Assembly: GCA_015501595.1 (NCBI GenBank) | Contig: JADNRX010000047.1 | Span: 160,337 to 224,336, forward strand | Source of the DNA: Hymenopellis radicata | Taxonomy: Eukaryota; Basidiomycota; Agaricomycetes; Agaricales; Physalacriaceae | Reading direction: 5' to 3' | Length of the DNA stretch: 64,000 nt | In this document: positions 31,184-41,359 of the stretch, piece by piece | Layout: each line of letters opens with the position of its first letter | How positions within the stretch are numbered: position 1 is the first letter of the stretch | Notes under the pieces: model-generated | What the model was told of the DNA's origin: nothing | What the model saw: the letters and a program-made list of their open reading frames with translations, nothing else | Databases searched by the model: none | Made by a program: the position numbers and the translations under genes

Positions 31184-32151
31184 GTGATTGAGGTGCTATT
31201 TATTTAGTTTCCTATGCTATTGCTTCGGGGGGAGTACCTAATTTCTGTTCTTCTATGGAAAGTCTTGGATTCAATGATACCTCTGTTGTTTCTCTCTTGT
31301 GTATATTATAGTTGTTCTATAAAGCCACCCACCTGCGAGGTCACATGTAGGAAGGATTCAAGGAATACCGAACCACAACTCGTATGGGAAGTGGTGCGGG
31401 GGATACGGACAACGATGTTGTTCCAAGGACTAACAGTACTAACATTGAAGCCGGGAAACCAGAGTCTAGTTAAGACCCTGTGAATATGCCTGAAAGACGG
31501 CGGACAAAACCCAACCACACGAAACGGCAGAACTGCGAAGGGGAGTGGGGGGAAGAAAATGATAGAGAAACGGACTCACATCTTGTCATGCAACAGGCCA
31601 GATGGTGTAAAAAGCAGCAATAACAAAATAAAATGACTGGTGCCGATGTCCACGCTGTGGCAGAGGGCGTCGAGCGTCGTGAGTGTAACGAGGAAAGCCG
31701 TTGAGGCGCGCACGCGTCATCGCGTTGGTCTCCCGTAGGCATACTCTACACCACCTCGCGGTAGTCGGTGTTTAGTCAAGTCTATTTCCAGTGACAAGAA
31801 GGAGAGCTAGACATGTCGCCTCGCAAGACACCTACCTGATCGAGAAGTCCTGAAGGTAATCTTATTCCACCGGGAGGCGGGGATCGGGTTGCACGACTAG
31901 TACGCACATTCTTACTTGCTTCGACGAGTCACCGATGTATCGTCACTTTGAACTGCCGAGTGATGATGACGCTGCCGCCGCCTTCACTGCAGGCTCAAAT
32001 CCAGTGTAACAAGAATGAAGTTGGTATTGGATGAGGTGCTCTTGGGTAGGTTCTGCCCAGGCCACCGCCCTCGGGATCTACAGTCTTAAACACGGCGAGC
32101 TCGTTCCGGGGGTAGGAGTTTTGGGGTAGGAATATACCCTAGCCACATTAT
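31184..32151. other. Convergent 3' intergenic region
   Basis: Lies between the ends of the plus-strand DUF2433 gene and the minus-strand gene at 32152. No supported gene or RNA. Confidence 0.5.
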
Positions 32152-33576
32152 CTAGTTCCTACAACTCGGTAGTTCTTCGAAGAATAATGGCTCTTTCATC
32201 ATGCCTGAGGACCTTTTCCGAAGCCGAGAATAAAACTTGCGAGTTCTCTTCTTCCTTCTCTTTTCTTTTTTGGTGTAGAAGATCACTCCTTTGGCCGGGA
32301 CTGGGGAGAGAAGTAACGATGTCGAGCGGCCCTGATGTACTGCCTTGAGCAAAGGCTCTACACGCCGAACAACGACATCGAACTTGCGCGGCTCAGTGAG
32401 GCGCGCACGGACTTGTGCAAGCCAGTCGGCCAACATTTTCTCGTCTCGGGTGCTCTCCGATTTGTAGTAGAGGCACCTCCTCCACAGCTCTTCGGCCTCG
32501 AGCGCAACTGAAAAGATCTCAGACTTAGGCTTCCTAAAGCCAGTGGAGTAATACCAGTTGGATGGAGGCGGATGCGTCTCGAGGAGGTCGATGAGGAGGG
32601 ACATGTACAGAGTGGTCGGCGGGGAGATGGTGAGCAAGTGGGTTTTGTCGTCGAGACGACAGAGGGTGGTGAGCATGTGCCATCGGAGAGTTACTTGTTG
32701 AGAGCTTCGGAAGCTTGTTGTAGGGTCTAGAATCCATACTAGATCCGTGTGCTCTCGGAGTGCCCAGACGGCGTCGACGAGGGCGTTTGTGTTCCAGCCA
32801 TCAGGATATCCCACCTTTTGCAGGAACGACGTGAGGTGACATACTGTCAAGATAGCCTGCTGCCTGGAGGTGCTTTCAGGGCCCACGGCCGTGACTGCTA
32901 CGCGCCGCAATAGTGCGTCGAACGCGCCTTTCAGAGACAGCACAGAACTCCTGTACCGCCATAACGCCTCGACAAGAATCAAAGCCGCCATGTACTCTTT
33001 CCCTTCCGCCATCAGCTTCTTTACAAAGCCTTCCGCTTCGTCCACCGTGAACTTTTCGCTCTTCAGCAGCGTGAGCGCCCTCTCTGACCATGGATTACTC
33101 TGCACCGCACCCTTCTGCATAACGTCCTGGTCCTTGTGCTCCTGATTGATGGCCAGTTCGACCATCATTTCAATGACGCGCCAGCGCGTTCGAGGTTTAA
33201 CATCGACCAAGTGCGCCTGGCCCCGTACTTCGGTGTTATAGCGAAGATTCCGAAGCCCAGAGATGATGTTGAACGCTTGCTGCCCGCGTGAGGATATGAG
33301 TGTCGTGGCGCGTAGACAGTCGTGTATGACGCCTGCTGCGGGGACGGCGAGTCGTCCCCCGACCCACAGAAGACGCGGCGGTGGGAATTCCCAGCCCGGC
33401 TTCTCGAATAGTACACGGACTTGTGAACGCCATTTGTTTAGATCGTATGGTGGTAATATTTCCTTTTTCTGCGGCTGTTCCTCGTCCTGATCGCTGCGTG
33501 TTGTGCTATAAGATGTTCTCTGAGAATATCGTATCGCAGCTATTTTTCGGCGCCATGGATATCGACATAGCATGCC
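32152..33576 (-). CDS. Unrecognised single-exon protein, probably mitochondrial
   Basis: 474 residues in one exon. The frame is open 24 codons further upstream, but only to a GTG, so the first ATG (33576) is chosen. It gives MLCRYPWRRKIAAIRYSQR, then TSYSTTR: Arg-rich, no acidic residue, typical of a matrix presequence. The rest is mostly alpha-helical (LLKSEKFTVDEAEGFVKKLM; AALILVEALWRYRSS), compatible with a helical-repeat scaffold, and ends in a very basic tail (KKEKRRKKRTRKFYSRLRKR). No domain family recognised. A mitochondrial helical-repeat RNA or ribosome factor is possible but unproven. Confidence 0.8.
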   Translation of the reverse strand, partial: GMLCRYPWRRKIAAIRYSQRTSYSTTRSDQDEEQPQKKEILPPYDLNKWRSQVRVLFEKPGWEFPPPRLLWVGGRLAVPAAGVIHDCLRATTLISSRGQQAFNIISGLRNLRYNTEVRGQAHLVDVKPRTRWRVIEMMVELAINQEHKDQDVMQKGAVQSNPWSERALTLLKSEKFTVDEAEGFVKKLMAEGKEYMAALILVEALWRYRSSVLSLKGAFDALLRRVAVTAVGPESTSRQQAILTVCHLTSFLQKVGYPDGWNTNALVDAVWALREHTDLVWILDPTTSFRSSQQVTLRWHMLTTLCRLDDKTHLLTISPPTTLYMSLLIDLLETHPPPSNWYYSTGFRKPKSEIFSVALEAEELWRRCLYYKSESTRDEKMLADWLAQVRARLTEPRKFDVVVRRVEPLLKAVHQGRSTSLLLSPVPAKGVIFYTKKEKRRKKRTRKFYSRLRKRSSGMMKEPLFFEELPSCRN

Positions 33577-33764
33577 GTTGAAGGACTTCTGTCGCGTGGG
33601 TGATACCTGCAAAGTTCCACCGCGATGGTCGAGGAAAAGGAATAACACATCACGTGGTTGGACGGGACCTTTCTGATTCCCGGTCCGTCAGAAATTAAAA
33701 TGCCGAAGAAACGGGAAGATCATTCAAAGAGATAGGTTCAAAAGAGCGGACGAACCATATATAC

Positions 33765-33935
33765 AAGTAATCAGATTACTACGAGAATTCCTCAAGGTGT
33801 GCAACATTCACGCCCTTCTTCTTCAACTTCTTCAGGGCATCTTTGCCCATCAACCGCGTCTGGGAACAGCTGCAACTTCCTGAACTTTCCCCGCTCCTCC
33901 GAACGATTCTTCTTGAGAAAGCGGCGGAGGTCATA
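33765..33935 (-). repeat. Dispersed exon-like repeat, copy 2
   Basis: On the minus strand reads KKNRSEERGKFRKLQ, then in another frame LMGKDALKKLKKKGVNVAHL, EEFS-stop. Inverted relative to 25390-25560. Upstream the frame continues (GLRTLRKKMDGAYDLRRFLK, to about 34004), so this copy keeps more of the gene. An intron or frameshift separates the two conserved frames. Function unknown. Confidence 0.5.
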
Positions 33936-34107
33936 CGCGCCGTCCATCTTTTTTCGGAGGGTACGCAGCCCAGGGAACTCTTCGTTGAGATTCCCCAAGA
34001 GCATTCAACTCAGCATGGGATTGGTCAGAGACACGGATGTGGTCCCGACCGGCGACATCGGCGCCACGCAGATTCAGAATGATAGAAGACATCAAGTTTG
34101 TCATTGA

Positions 34108-35209
34108 TTACTGAGTACTGGTTGTAGTCATCATGCCTGCATTAGCCCTTGCGGCGGCGGCGTTATCCTGATCGATCCTCCACCCCAAGATAATGCTCTC
34201 CCGAATTTCCTGCATACTTGCCGTGGTGGGTGAAAGAAAGGTAGGAAGGTTGAATCGAGCTCGTGTATCACCGTTGGGAACAAACGCCTCTGTCGCAAGT
34301 TGATAATCGCCTACGTTTGGCACCGTGTCGGTCCAATCACTAGTATGAAGTTGAGTAGGGACGCGGCGGTGATGATCGCCTTCTGCCATTTCCCAGTGCT
34401 CGACCGTGATCCTTGGTTCGTTGCTTGCTGAATTCGGGGCGGGGAGCAATCACAATGATGATGACCAGCTTCACCTGGAACTGAGCCTACCAAGGCTTAT
34501 ATCAGGCAACAGCAGTCCACATTTTGAGCAAACTCACACTTGTCAACCACCACCATGCATCTGTCTGCAACTGGGCCAAATGCTCACTTGCACCCACTTC
34601 GACCACGACACTGGGTGATGTGGCCCCTTTGGGTAGAAGCATTCATCGGGCTGTTTCCGCTCCTTATTGGGAGTGGCGATGCGATGGGCTAGAGAAAGAA
34701 ATAGATGAGAATCGCAAAAGGCAGCACACAAACTGACAAGGAACATACTGGTGCTCCCAAGGACCGATAGAGATTGCGAGGCCACTGGGTGGTTGCAGGA
34801 CGCCGATGAAGGCTTCGTCGACGAATCGAATGAACGCGCGGCTCGCGGCGTCGTGGGCGCCGCCCGGCATCCACCTGATGATGAGTCCATCATCAAAAGT
34901 GTAGCTAATGCTACAGCATTATGAGGTGACTGAACACAGCGAACCAAAATTGACGTACCGCAAGTCCCTTGAACAGGGCAGAGTCGCGATCATTTGCTCC
35001 AGCTCGTCGAGAGCGTCCGATTTAACAGAAAAACGGACACAGAATGGCTCTCTGCGGTGTTGTTCAGCAAAGAAGGTCTCGTGTAATGGATAGACGTACT
35101 GGGCTTCCCACTTGGTCAAAATATCCCGTTTAACATCGTCTGTGGTGAGAAACAGTCGAGGAGAGAGAGCCCGCTGTGTCGTCTGAGGAGTGGCGACGTT
35201 AGTGGCCAT
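34108..35209 (-). CDS. Unrecognised multi-exon protein
   Basis: Starts MATNVATPQTTQRALSPRLF (ATG at 35209), continues TDDVKRDILTKWEAQYVYPL and SDALDELEQMIATLPCSRDL. A GTACGT intron leads to YTFDDGLIIRWMPGGAHDAA and RFVDEAFIGVLQPPSGLAIS. A GTATGT intron follows and a last exon encodes RITVEHWEMAEGDHHRR through GWRIDQDNAAAARANAG, TTTSTQ-stop. Codon use and splice sites look genuine and the protein seems soluble. No family recognised. The exon between about 34500 and 34740 is uncertain. Confidence 0.55.
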
Positions 35210-35834
35210 CGAAATCGTGAAAAGGGTACTTCGCGTAGTAGTAGTAGTAAAGTCGGAAATCGAATCTGTCTCAGACACAGACTGGAGCGTAGTCGGATTA
35301 GGAAACAGAGGACAATGAGACTTACACCAAGCAGCAGCGCCAATTGCCTGTTCTTTCTCGCAGACTCTCGAAGTGTGGCGCACAAAATTCATTATTAGCC
35401 CCAGCGCGATATTTGCCTGCTTCGTGGTGAATGCGACTGCTGTGGAACTTTCATATAATCGATGATGACGACAGAACTAAAAGTTGCCTCTCTGAACCTG
35501 GGGAACATCTGGGAGCCGATATCTACATATGAAGTGAGTAGTTCTTGCACATTATTCGGGCGATGGATGCACGATGACTCGAGCAGCATTCCTTCGCCGG
35601 CGCCATAGGCTGCAGGCTAATGGTATAGTTATATTAGCTGATGGCGAAGGCGCTTCCAGTGGAAGTGATGTAATGGGTCTGTGGATACGCTTTTCCTTGC
35701 TATGAAACAATAAGAGAATAATTATTGGGGAAAAGAGACGAAGCTACCGGAACGGGCTTTCGCGCATGAACACCATGGTGCATCGCTAGGAAACTGCGTG
35801 TTATCAGCCTCAAAAAAGTATTGACCAGCTCCGC
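35210..35834. other. Intergenic, nothing supported
   Basis: 5' flank of the preceding gene. Scattered short frames only. Confidence 0.4.
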
Positions 35835-36050
35835 CTAGCTGCCGCAAGTGGATTCAGTCCGGCACCGACTCATTGAACTGAGAAGTTCGCTGTCGATGAT
35901 CGCATGCGACTTCGGGTATCGTTCAAGTTTCGTGTCCATGGTACCCAGGACCTCTGGGAGGATAAACACAGGTCCTTGGTACCCTCGAGGATCAAAGATC
36001 CTGATGACGTTGTCTTCGATGATAATTGTCTTCGTATAAGGGTAAGTACC
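35835..36050 (-). CDS. Orphan exon-like frame
   Basis: TKTIIIEDNVIRIFDPRGYQ, then GPVFILPEVLGTMDTKLERY and ending at a TAG (35835-35837). A GTACTT donor-like sequence precedes it. It reads like real protein sequence but its gene is unknown. It lies downstream of the Hsp20 relic on the same strand, yet does not resemble an Hsp20 C-terminus. Confidence 0.3.
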   Translation of the reverse strand, partial: GTYPYTKTIIIEDNVIRIFDPRGYQGPVFILPEVLGTMDTKLERYPKSHAIIDSELLSSMSRCRTESTCGS

Positions 36051-36354
36051 ACCGTGACGGCGTGATGCTTGCCGGTCATCTCAGCCAGATTATAAGTGTC
36101 TTGTTGCCCCTACTGTGGGCTTCCGCCAAGTGCATGAGATTCGTCCTGATACTTTACGAACAACGAGGCGACTTTGGTCAGCGGCGCTGAGAATATCTCG
36201 GAGAAACTGGGGCGCATACGTTAGATATCACGTACTTACTTGCTTAAAGAGGAAGACTTGCTATCTTATAAACAGAATGCCCCGGGAACGTGTACTGAAA
36301 GTAAACGCCAGGTTCTGCCCCCGGGACGTCAAATACCACGCAGTGGAAGGGGTC

Positions 36355-36638
36355 TGGAAGCGTTCGATATTGACGTCCCTTTTCTTCAACCTGGAGAGCT
36401 AGAACGACGCGGTGACGATATTCTTTTCCTTGTCTTCATGGAGGTCCATTCTACAGCATTCCGGTCAATAAACAGACTTGAAATAAATGCAAGTAGCTGC
36501 TCACCTTGGTCGGACGATGCTGGGCGCAGTATACGAGCTATCAGTCCTCTGGACCTGCTGCTGAAGCTGGGGAAGGCCAAAAGCCGTCTCGACGAAGCGG
36601 TCGAAGAGGTAGTTTGGTTCGTAAAAGTAGACAGACAT
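36355..36638 (-). pseudogene. Hsp20/alpha-crystallin small heat-shock protein relic
   Basis: The start MSVYFYEPNYLFDRFVETAF at 36638 and IVRPR are joined by a GTGAGC...TGTAG intron (36451-36504) to MDLHEDKEKNIVTASF, the start of the alpha-crystallin domain in agaricomycete Hsp20 proteins. An in-frame TAG (36399-36401) falls where these proteins read ELPG or similar, and the frame then continues LKKRDVNIE. The rest of the domain and the terminal I-x-I motif were not found. A nonsense-bearing truncated relic of a chaperone gene. Confidence 0.6.
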
Positions 36639-36639
36639 T

Positions 36640-37137
36640 GTAGTGTTGTTGCGGACTAGCGACTCGCCTCTTATATCGCCAGAGAGAATACTCGAACATT
36701 CGTATGATGTCAGATTCGACGAGCAATGGTCCCGTCGCACTCGTTTTCGAAAGTTCGGGAACAAATTATGCATCGAGAAAGAACTCGAGCTTTTCGGTGA
36801 GGAATCGTGTTTTCCTAAACATTTAAAACAAGGCGATAACAATCCCAGTCTTGGACGACCTGGTTCCTCGGGCCCGTCTAGGCGAGCTGGCTACGTTGAG
36901 TTTGAACCAAGTTTGAACCAGGCTTGAACAATAACCGATACGTACCCATGAGATGGGTCGAATTGACCACGGCAGCCTTCAACATTGCCCAAGGCTGCGC
37001 GCGCTATACCTTATGGGTAATTCCTTAAGAGCGGAAATGTAGTCTTCCTTGCGAGCCCACGCGCTGAGGTCTTTGAAAGCAAAGTAATTAATTGCACATG
37101 ACAAAAGAGCGGTAAAATATACACAGATTCAGAATGA
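36640..37137. other. Intergenic, nothing supported
   Basis: Promoter side of the Hsp20 relic. GAAxxTTC-like repeats near 36690-36710 could be old heat-shock elements, but this is weak. Confidence 0.35.
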
Positions 37138-37668
37138 TTACTGTTGGGACGTGGAAGGGGCAGGTGGTGGATGGGAGTATGTGTTGGCGTTGGCCTGGGA
37201 GCTGTAGTGTTCCCTCCGGATCGCCTCTTCCTGCGCATCGACTTCCATCAGCGCTTCGAGTAAGAGGCTGTGAGGGCGTAAGCAGTGGAATGAGAGAAAT
37301 ATCGGGGAATACGCACTCAATCTCGTCCTGTAGCCGCTGCATAATAACCCCAGCGCTCTGCAGGTCCTTTTCATGATTCGCGCGGGCTGCAGACACCCTC
37401 GTATACACCTCTCTCAGATTGTTAAACCTAGGTATCAATTAGCAACGCATTACTATAAACACATACAAGTAACGCACTTTTCCTTATATCGGCCATTCGA
37501 GTTCGCCTGCGACTTGGCCAGGTCAGACAAGGACATGGCGGGCGGAAGGGGAGTCACCTTGCGGGGATTAGGCTGTTCCATCAACTTCGCTGTCAGTTCG
37601 GATGGGACGCCAAACAAGGACCACGGTGCGGCGTTCGAGACCGAGACAGGCTGTCGTTTCTGCCGCGC
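37138..37668 (-). CDS. Coiled-coil protein of unknown function
   Basis: Three visible exons. LFGVPSELTAKLMEQPNPRK, then PPAMSLSDLAKS and GRYKEK are joined by a GTGCGT...CCTAG intron to FNNLREVYTRVSAARANHEK and LQSAGVIMQRLQDEID. A GTGCGT...CACAG intron joins LLLEALMEVDAQEEAIRREH and a Pro/Ser-rich end (stop 37138-37140). About 50 residues predict a coiled coil. The first exon was not found, and the gene's 5' end abuts the outer edge of the inverted repeat at 37.83 kb, so it may have been cut by that rearrangement. It resembles small chromatin-complex subunits only in general character. Confidence 0.5.
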
Positions 37669-38189
37669 TCACTGTCCTCGCATTAAATGCGCCACTCTGG
37701 GGGCACGTCACCGACAAGAAAAGGCTCTAAGCAACGACTAAAGCGAACGTCAAGGCCGGTTGGAAATTCCAAGTCGGCAGTTCGGTTCGAGGCCGTCGGC
37801 CAGAATCGGTCCGGACACCGAGCATCAGGGAAGTGTTTACACTTGCTATGTTCGCAAGCTGTCGCTTTGTGGGGACACACGGTCAGGCGGAAAGCATCCA
37901 TTGACGTTCTGATAATAATCAGACAGCGCTAAATGCACGATAACTCTCCGAGTGGTCCGCTCCATCTTCCAGTAAAAACTTCCACCCTTTGTAGGTTGTC
38001 AAGTTCGACCACGACCATAGTCTCGGAAACTGTACGGTGACTTTTACCGGTCTTTTGGTCGTCCAACACTCGAGGATGCAACACTCTAGGTTGTGTTCAT
38101 AATACTTCGCTGTACTGTGGACTCTCGGGACCTACTAACATTGACTTGTCTCAAGCGATACATGACCTGCTTTGTTTACTCTCACTAGT

Positions 38190-38960
38190 TGGCGGCCGCT
38201 CTCGTCTTCCAGTCTGCTATTCCACCGTATGCATAGCGTCTCCGTCTGTGTACCCGCTTACTACCTGTCCGGTGTTGTGATTCTTCTTGGACGCGTCCCT
38301 TGCTTATGCCAAGTCGTACCAGTATGAAAGCTCTCAGTGAGCTTCTACGTTCTCGAAACCTGTGGTGAAGTCCACCATCCCCTCTTACTTTCCGAGGACA
38401 CTTGTCCTATCGGAACAGCGCCTCATGGCTTCATTCCCTCACTCCTTTTTTTTTGTTCACTTGGATTGACACTCCAATGGGAGTCGGATCAGCTAGTGAG
38501 TGTGATTTATTCGAATATAGTGTGTTACACGGGCAACGTTAAAGGTTCTACTTCTCGATTTCGAGGCCACTTGTCCTATCGGCAGGACGCCTCATGAGTC
38601 CAAATGATGACATCATTTTTGGTTTATGCAGACATGACTGGATCGAAGGCTCGAAGAGTCAAGCAAGCCGGATGCCAGCCTGCTTTAGTCCTCCAATTTC
38701 GAACATAGTCTCTTGCATGGGAACGTCGAAGTCGAGGCCACTTGTACTATCGGAACAGTGCCTTCATTAATGTGCGGCGATACGATACGATTTTTTCTGC
38801 ATACACTCGGAGTGCTGTCTTGGTGGCGGCAAACTTGAAGTGGCAGATTGGCTTCCGCGGTGTGAGCGTTGTTGTCTCAGTCCGTAGTACTGGCTTGATT
38901 GAAGACTTTTGGGGTTTTATTCTGCTGAAGGACACAGGCGGTTGGCTGATTCTGAGATTG
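38190..38960 (+). repeat. Direct repeat within the left arm, copy 1
   Basis: Collinear with 41675-42440 (CTCTCGTCTTCC, CTACCTGTCCGGTGTTGTGA, GAAGTCCACCATCCC, three hairpin repeats, CATACACTCGGAGTGCTGTC). The unit was already duplicated before the whole arm was inverted, because the right arm has both copies too. Confidence 0.8.
38394..38764 (+). repeat. 31-bp hairpin repeats, three copies
   Basis: Copies at 38394-38424, 38563-38593 and 38734-38764. Consensus: 5' half GAGGCCACTTGTCC, loop TATC, 3' half GGAACAGTGCCTC. The ends GAGGC/GCCTC and much of the interior pair as a stem. Spacing 169-171 bp. Confidence 0.8.
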
Positions 38961-39289
38961 CACTTCGGGCCATGACGGTATCCGCCCTCAATGCAGCGAA
39001 CCTTCACCCGCAGCACGCATCGAGGCTTTATTCAGCGTGCGCTTGCGATTGCTGAGAGAGAAAGGGTGTTGGGTGATACTGAGGTGTGTCCAGAGGTCGG
39101 GCGAAAGCGACGCAGCATTCCGCCAAGCCTTGTTCTCTCGCACCGGTTAACCAAATATCACTGTACGAGGAAGGCTAGGTATGTACTTGTACGGGTTCAT
39201 TTCAAGTGTCAATGTCTGTTCTAGTTACAGGCATAGTAGCTCCGGACGTCTCACTGGACAGGCGTTCTCGACGACAACCTTCCCCGCTT

Positions 39290-39978
39290 TCAGAAGAGTC
39301 TCGATATAAACGTCTTCTTACGTGCAGGCAATGATGGCACGTATACCGGACCTCCCCACAGAACTGCGTGAAGATATTGTGGGTGCAGTTGCATCGTGGG
39401 AAGCCCGGGAGGTGGGTAGTACGGAATGAAAGACTGTGGCGCATGTGCCGCCCAGTGTGATTCAATTGCGTGTGGAACACCGAAGCAGTGGTTGTCTGTC
39501 GAGTTCTGCAGATGTTGTCAGCGGGTTACGGACGTGGCTCCTATGCACTTACACCGACAAAGTGCCCTGAATAGGGACCTGGATCTTGGGACGCGAAACC
39601 AGTGGCGTTGTACATGCCAGTACTAGGAGGAATCACTGGATACTGAACTGGTGCTTGAGGCTGTATATGTATTGCAGTGGAAGGAAAATGGAAGCTAGAA
39701 TGGCCCGGCGGAACACATGCTTGCAAAACTGGCGGATAAAGTGGCGTCGCATATCCTCCTGGGAGGTAACCGTTCTCATACGCGCCCATGGGATATCCTC
39801 CGCTTCCCAAATCGCCTAGGGGCCCCATTTGGGCGCTTCCAACGTCCACCACAGAACTTGGACGCGCCGCCGCAAATGGTTCGAGATAACCTGGTTGCGA
39901 TTGCGCTGCGTCCTATGTCCATCGCTGCATGTGCCGCCATGCTTCGGCGTCCTGATGAGAATATTCGTATTCCATCAT
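39290..39978 (-). pseudogene. Pro/Tyr-rich protein, nonsense-bearing copy
   Basis: Counterpart of the intact gene at 54202-54917. MMEYEYSHQDAEAW, then codon 22 (TGG in the other arm) is TAG at 39913-39915. Beyond it the frame stays open and similar (VDVGSAQMGPLGDL, GAYENGYLPGGY), and the second exon ends with the same RKKTFISRLF-stop. A shorter product from an internal ATG is possible, but the N-terminus is lost. Confidence 0.7.
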
Positions 39979-40142
39979 GTAGTAGAAAGAGAGAACAACA
40001 GTTTTTGTGGCGAGCCGCTGGGCAGGATCTACAGATCTCGCGATCAACGCGTGGATCAAAATGTCCTTTGATCCCCGACCTGCGCTTCAACGTTAACCGT
40101 CACCTCCACTGCCTCTAATCTCATCGTGAATACAGTAGCATC

Positions 40143-40767
40143 ATGGCTGTTCTCCTGGCCGCGTCACTCACCTACTACAAGGACAAAAAAGCCGTGCTCA
40201 AACACTGGAGCGACATCAACGCCCCGGAATACCACACCACCATCAGCAATGATCTGACCGCCCTCTGCTTGCCTGGTGTTAAAAAGAAACATAAATGGAT
40301 AGACGCCGATGGTGTCGTGTCTCTGTGGTGGCTAGGGCGCAATTCGGACTGTGATGTGCGTTTGCATCTCTTTTACATCCGTGTTATTCAAAGAGCATCT
40401 AGGTCGGTCCAAAATTGCATCTCGGCTTGGAGCGACTCAACAAGTACGTGAATCCCAAGGAGGGCTCGGAAGAGTTGCAGATGCTGTTGCTTTGTAAGAT
40501 GTGCGTGCATTCTGTTATCTCGGCGTTCATTCTCGTTCAACGGAGGATCTAGCAAGTCGATATCGATCTTGGAACAGTTCGTTAATAATGCTCGCTCCTT
40601 CCTCGACGCGTCAATATTCACACTTTCACAGAAGTAACAGGCTCGCTCCCAGTTTCGTGCCCCCAACACGCGAAATGGTACGTGTTCGTCGCGTGCAAAC
40701 CGCGTGTAGAGGACCTCAAGAAGCACTAGCACCCGTCAACGTCCCCACGGTCCCACTCTTCGTCTAA
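40143..40767 (+). CDS. Orphan protein, left-arm copy
   Basis: Exon 1 encodes MAVLLAASLTYYKDKKAVLK, then HWSDINAPEYHTTISNDLTA and KKKHKWIDADGVVSLWWLGR. A GTGCGT...CTAG intron leads to PKLHLGLERLNKYVNPKEGS and a GTAAGA...CTAG intron to a Ser/Arg-rich exon ending VPTVPLFV. The other arm keeps the same exon pattern and open frames, which supports coding. The first exon resembles a small helical DNA-binding module only vaguely; no family assigned. The second half is less certain because other donors (GTACGT at about 40679) exist. Confidence 0.5.
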
Positions 40768-40819
40768 AACATCATCAACACTAAAGGCCCATCTGAATTC
40801 TATTATATTGGATAGCAAC

Positions 40820-41181
40820 ATGTCAGGCGATTCCGATAAACGAGAAGAGGGCGAGATCCTCGCCACTCCTCCACTACCTCCAAAGCGACGACGCGCCCTC
40901 GCCATGGAGGTCGGAAATGACTTTGCCCTACCCACGACTACTAGGCGGGAGTCGGGTTCGTGCTTTCCTCGCCACTCTACACCCTATATTCATGAGATCT
41001 AGCTCTGCAAGCGCGCATAAACGAGTTGGAAACCGAACTCGCTGCTGAGCGCCGCAAACGTAGTGACTGCGAACGTGCTCTCGAAGACATCCGCCGGGAA
41101 TGCCGACATCCATTTGTCGTTCCCGCAATCTTCGATGCTGTCCTGGCTGTCTCGAAGCTCACGAACAAGCTTCAAAAGTGA
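40820..41181 (+). CDS. Small coiled-coil protein, copy a (intact)
   Basis: About 104 residues in two exons. MSGDSDKREEGEILATPPLP, a basic KRRR and a DFALPTTTRRE segment are joined by a GTTCGT...CTAG intron to ALQARINELETELAAERRKR, then SDCERALEDIRREC, HPFVVPAIFDAVLAVSKLTN and KLQK-stop (41179-41181). The second exon is a heptad coiled coil; the KRRR suggests nuclear localisation. Nearly identical to 53002-53369; two further copies (42840-43192, 51230-51460) are decayed. Confidence 0.65.
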
Positions 41182-41359
41182 CCGTTAATTCCCTATCGCC
41201 TTTGGTTCAGAGGCATGACGATAAAATGTGGCTTCCGGCGTAAACATACAGCAAAGGACCGGGAAAACTGGTTGGGGATTGACAACTTTGGTACCACCCT
41301 CTTTGTCCCCTGACTCGGAGGACTTTCCATGCACGCCTACTGTATTCCGATTCGATTCA

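Noticed and set aside
33577..33648. Extended N-terminus of the 32152-33576 protein
   Set aside because: It would start with GTG. The first ATG gives a typical mitochondrial presequence.
36690..36720. Heat-shock elements upstream of the Hsp20 relic
   Set aside because: GAA/TTC units are present but imperfectly phased, and the gene is broken. Not strong enough to list.
40388..40732. 114-codon minus-strand ORF antisense to the orphan gene, open in both arms (also 53454-53798)
   Set aside because: It begins with GTG, not ATG, and overlaps the multi-exon frame with matching splice sites on the other strand. Joint openness follows from the two arms being copies of each other.
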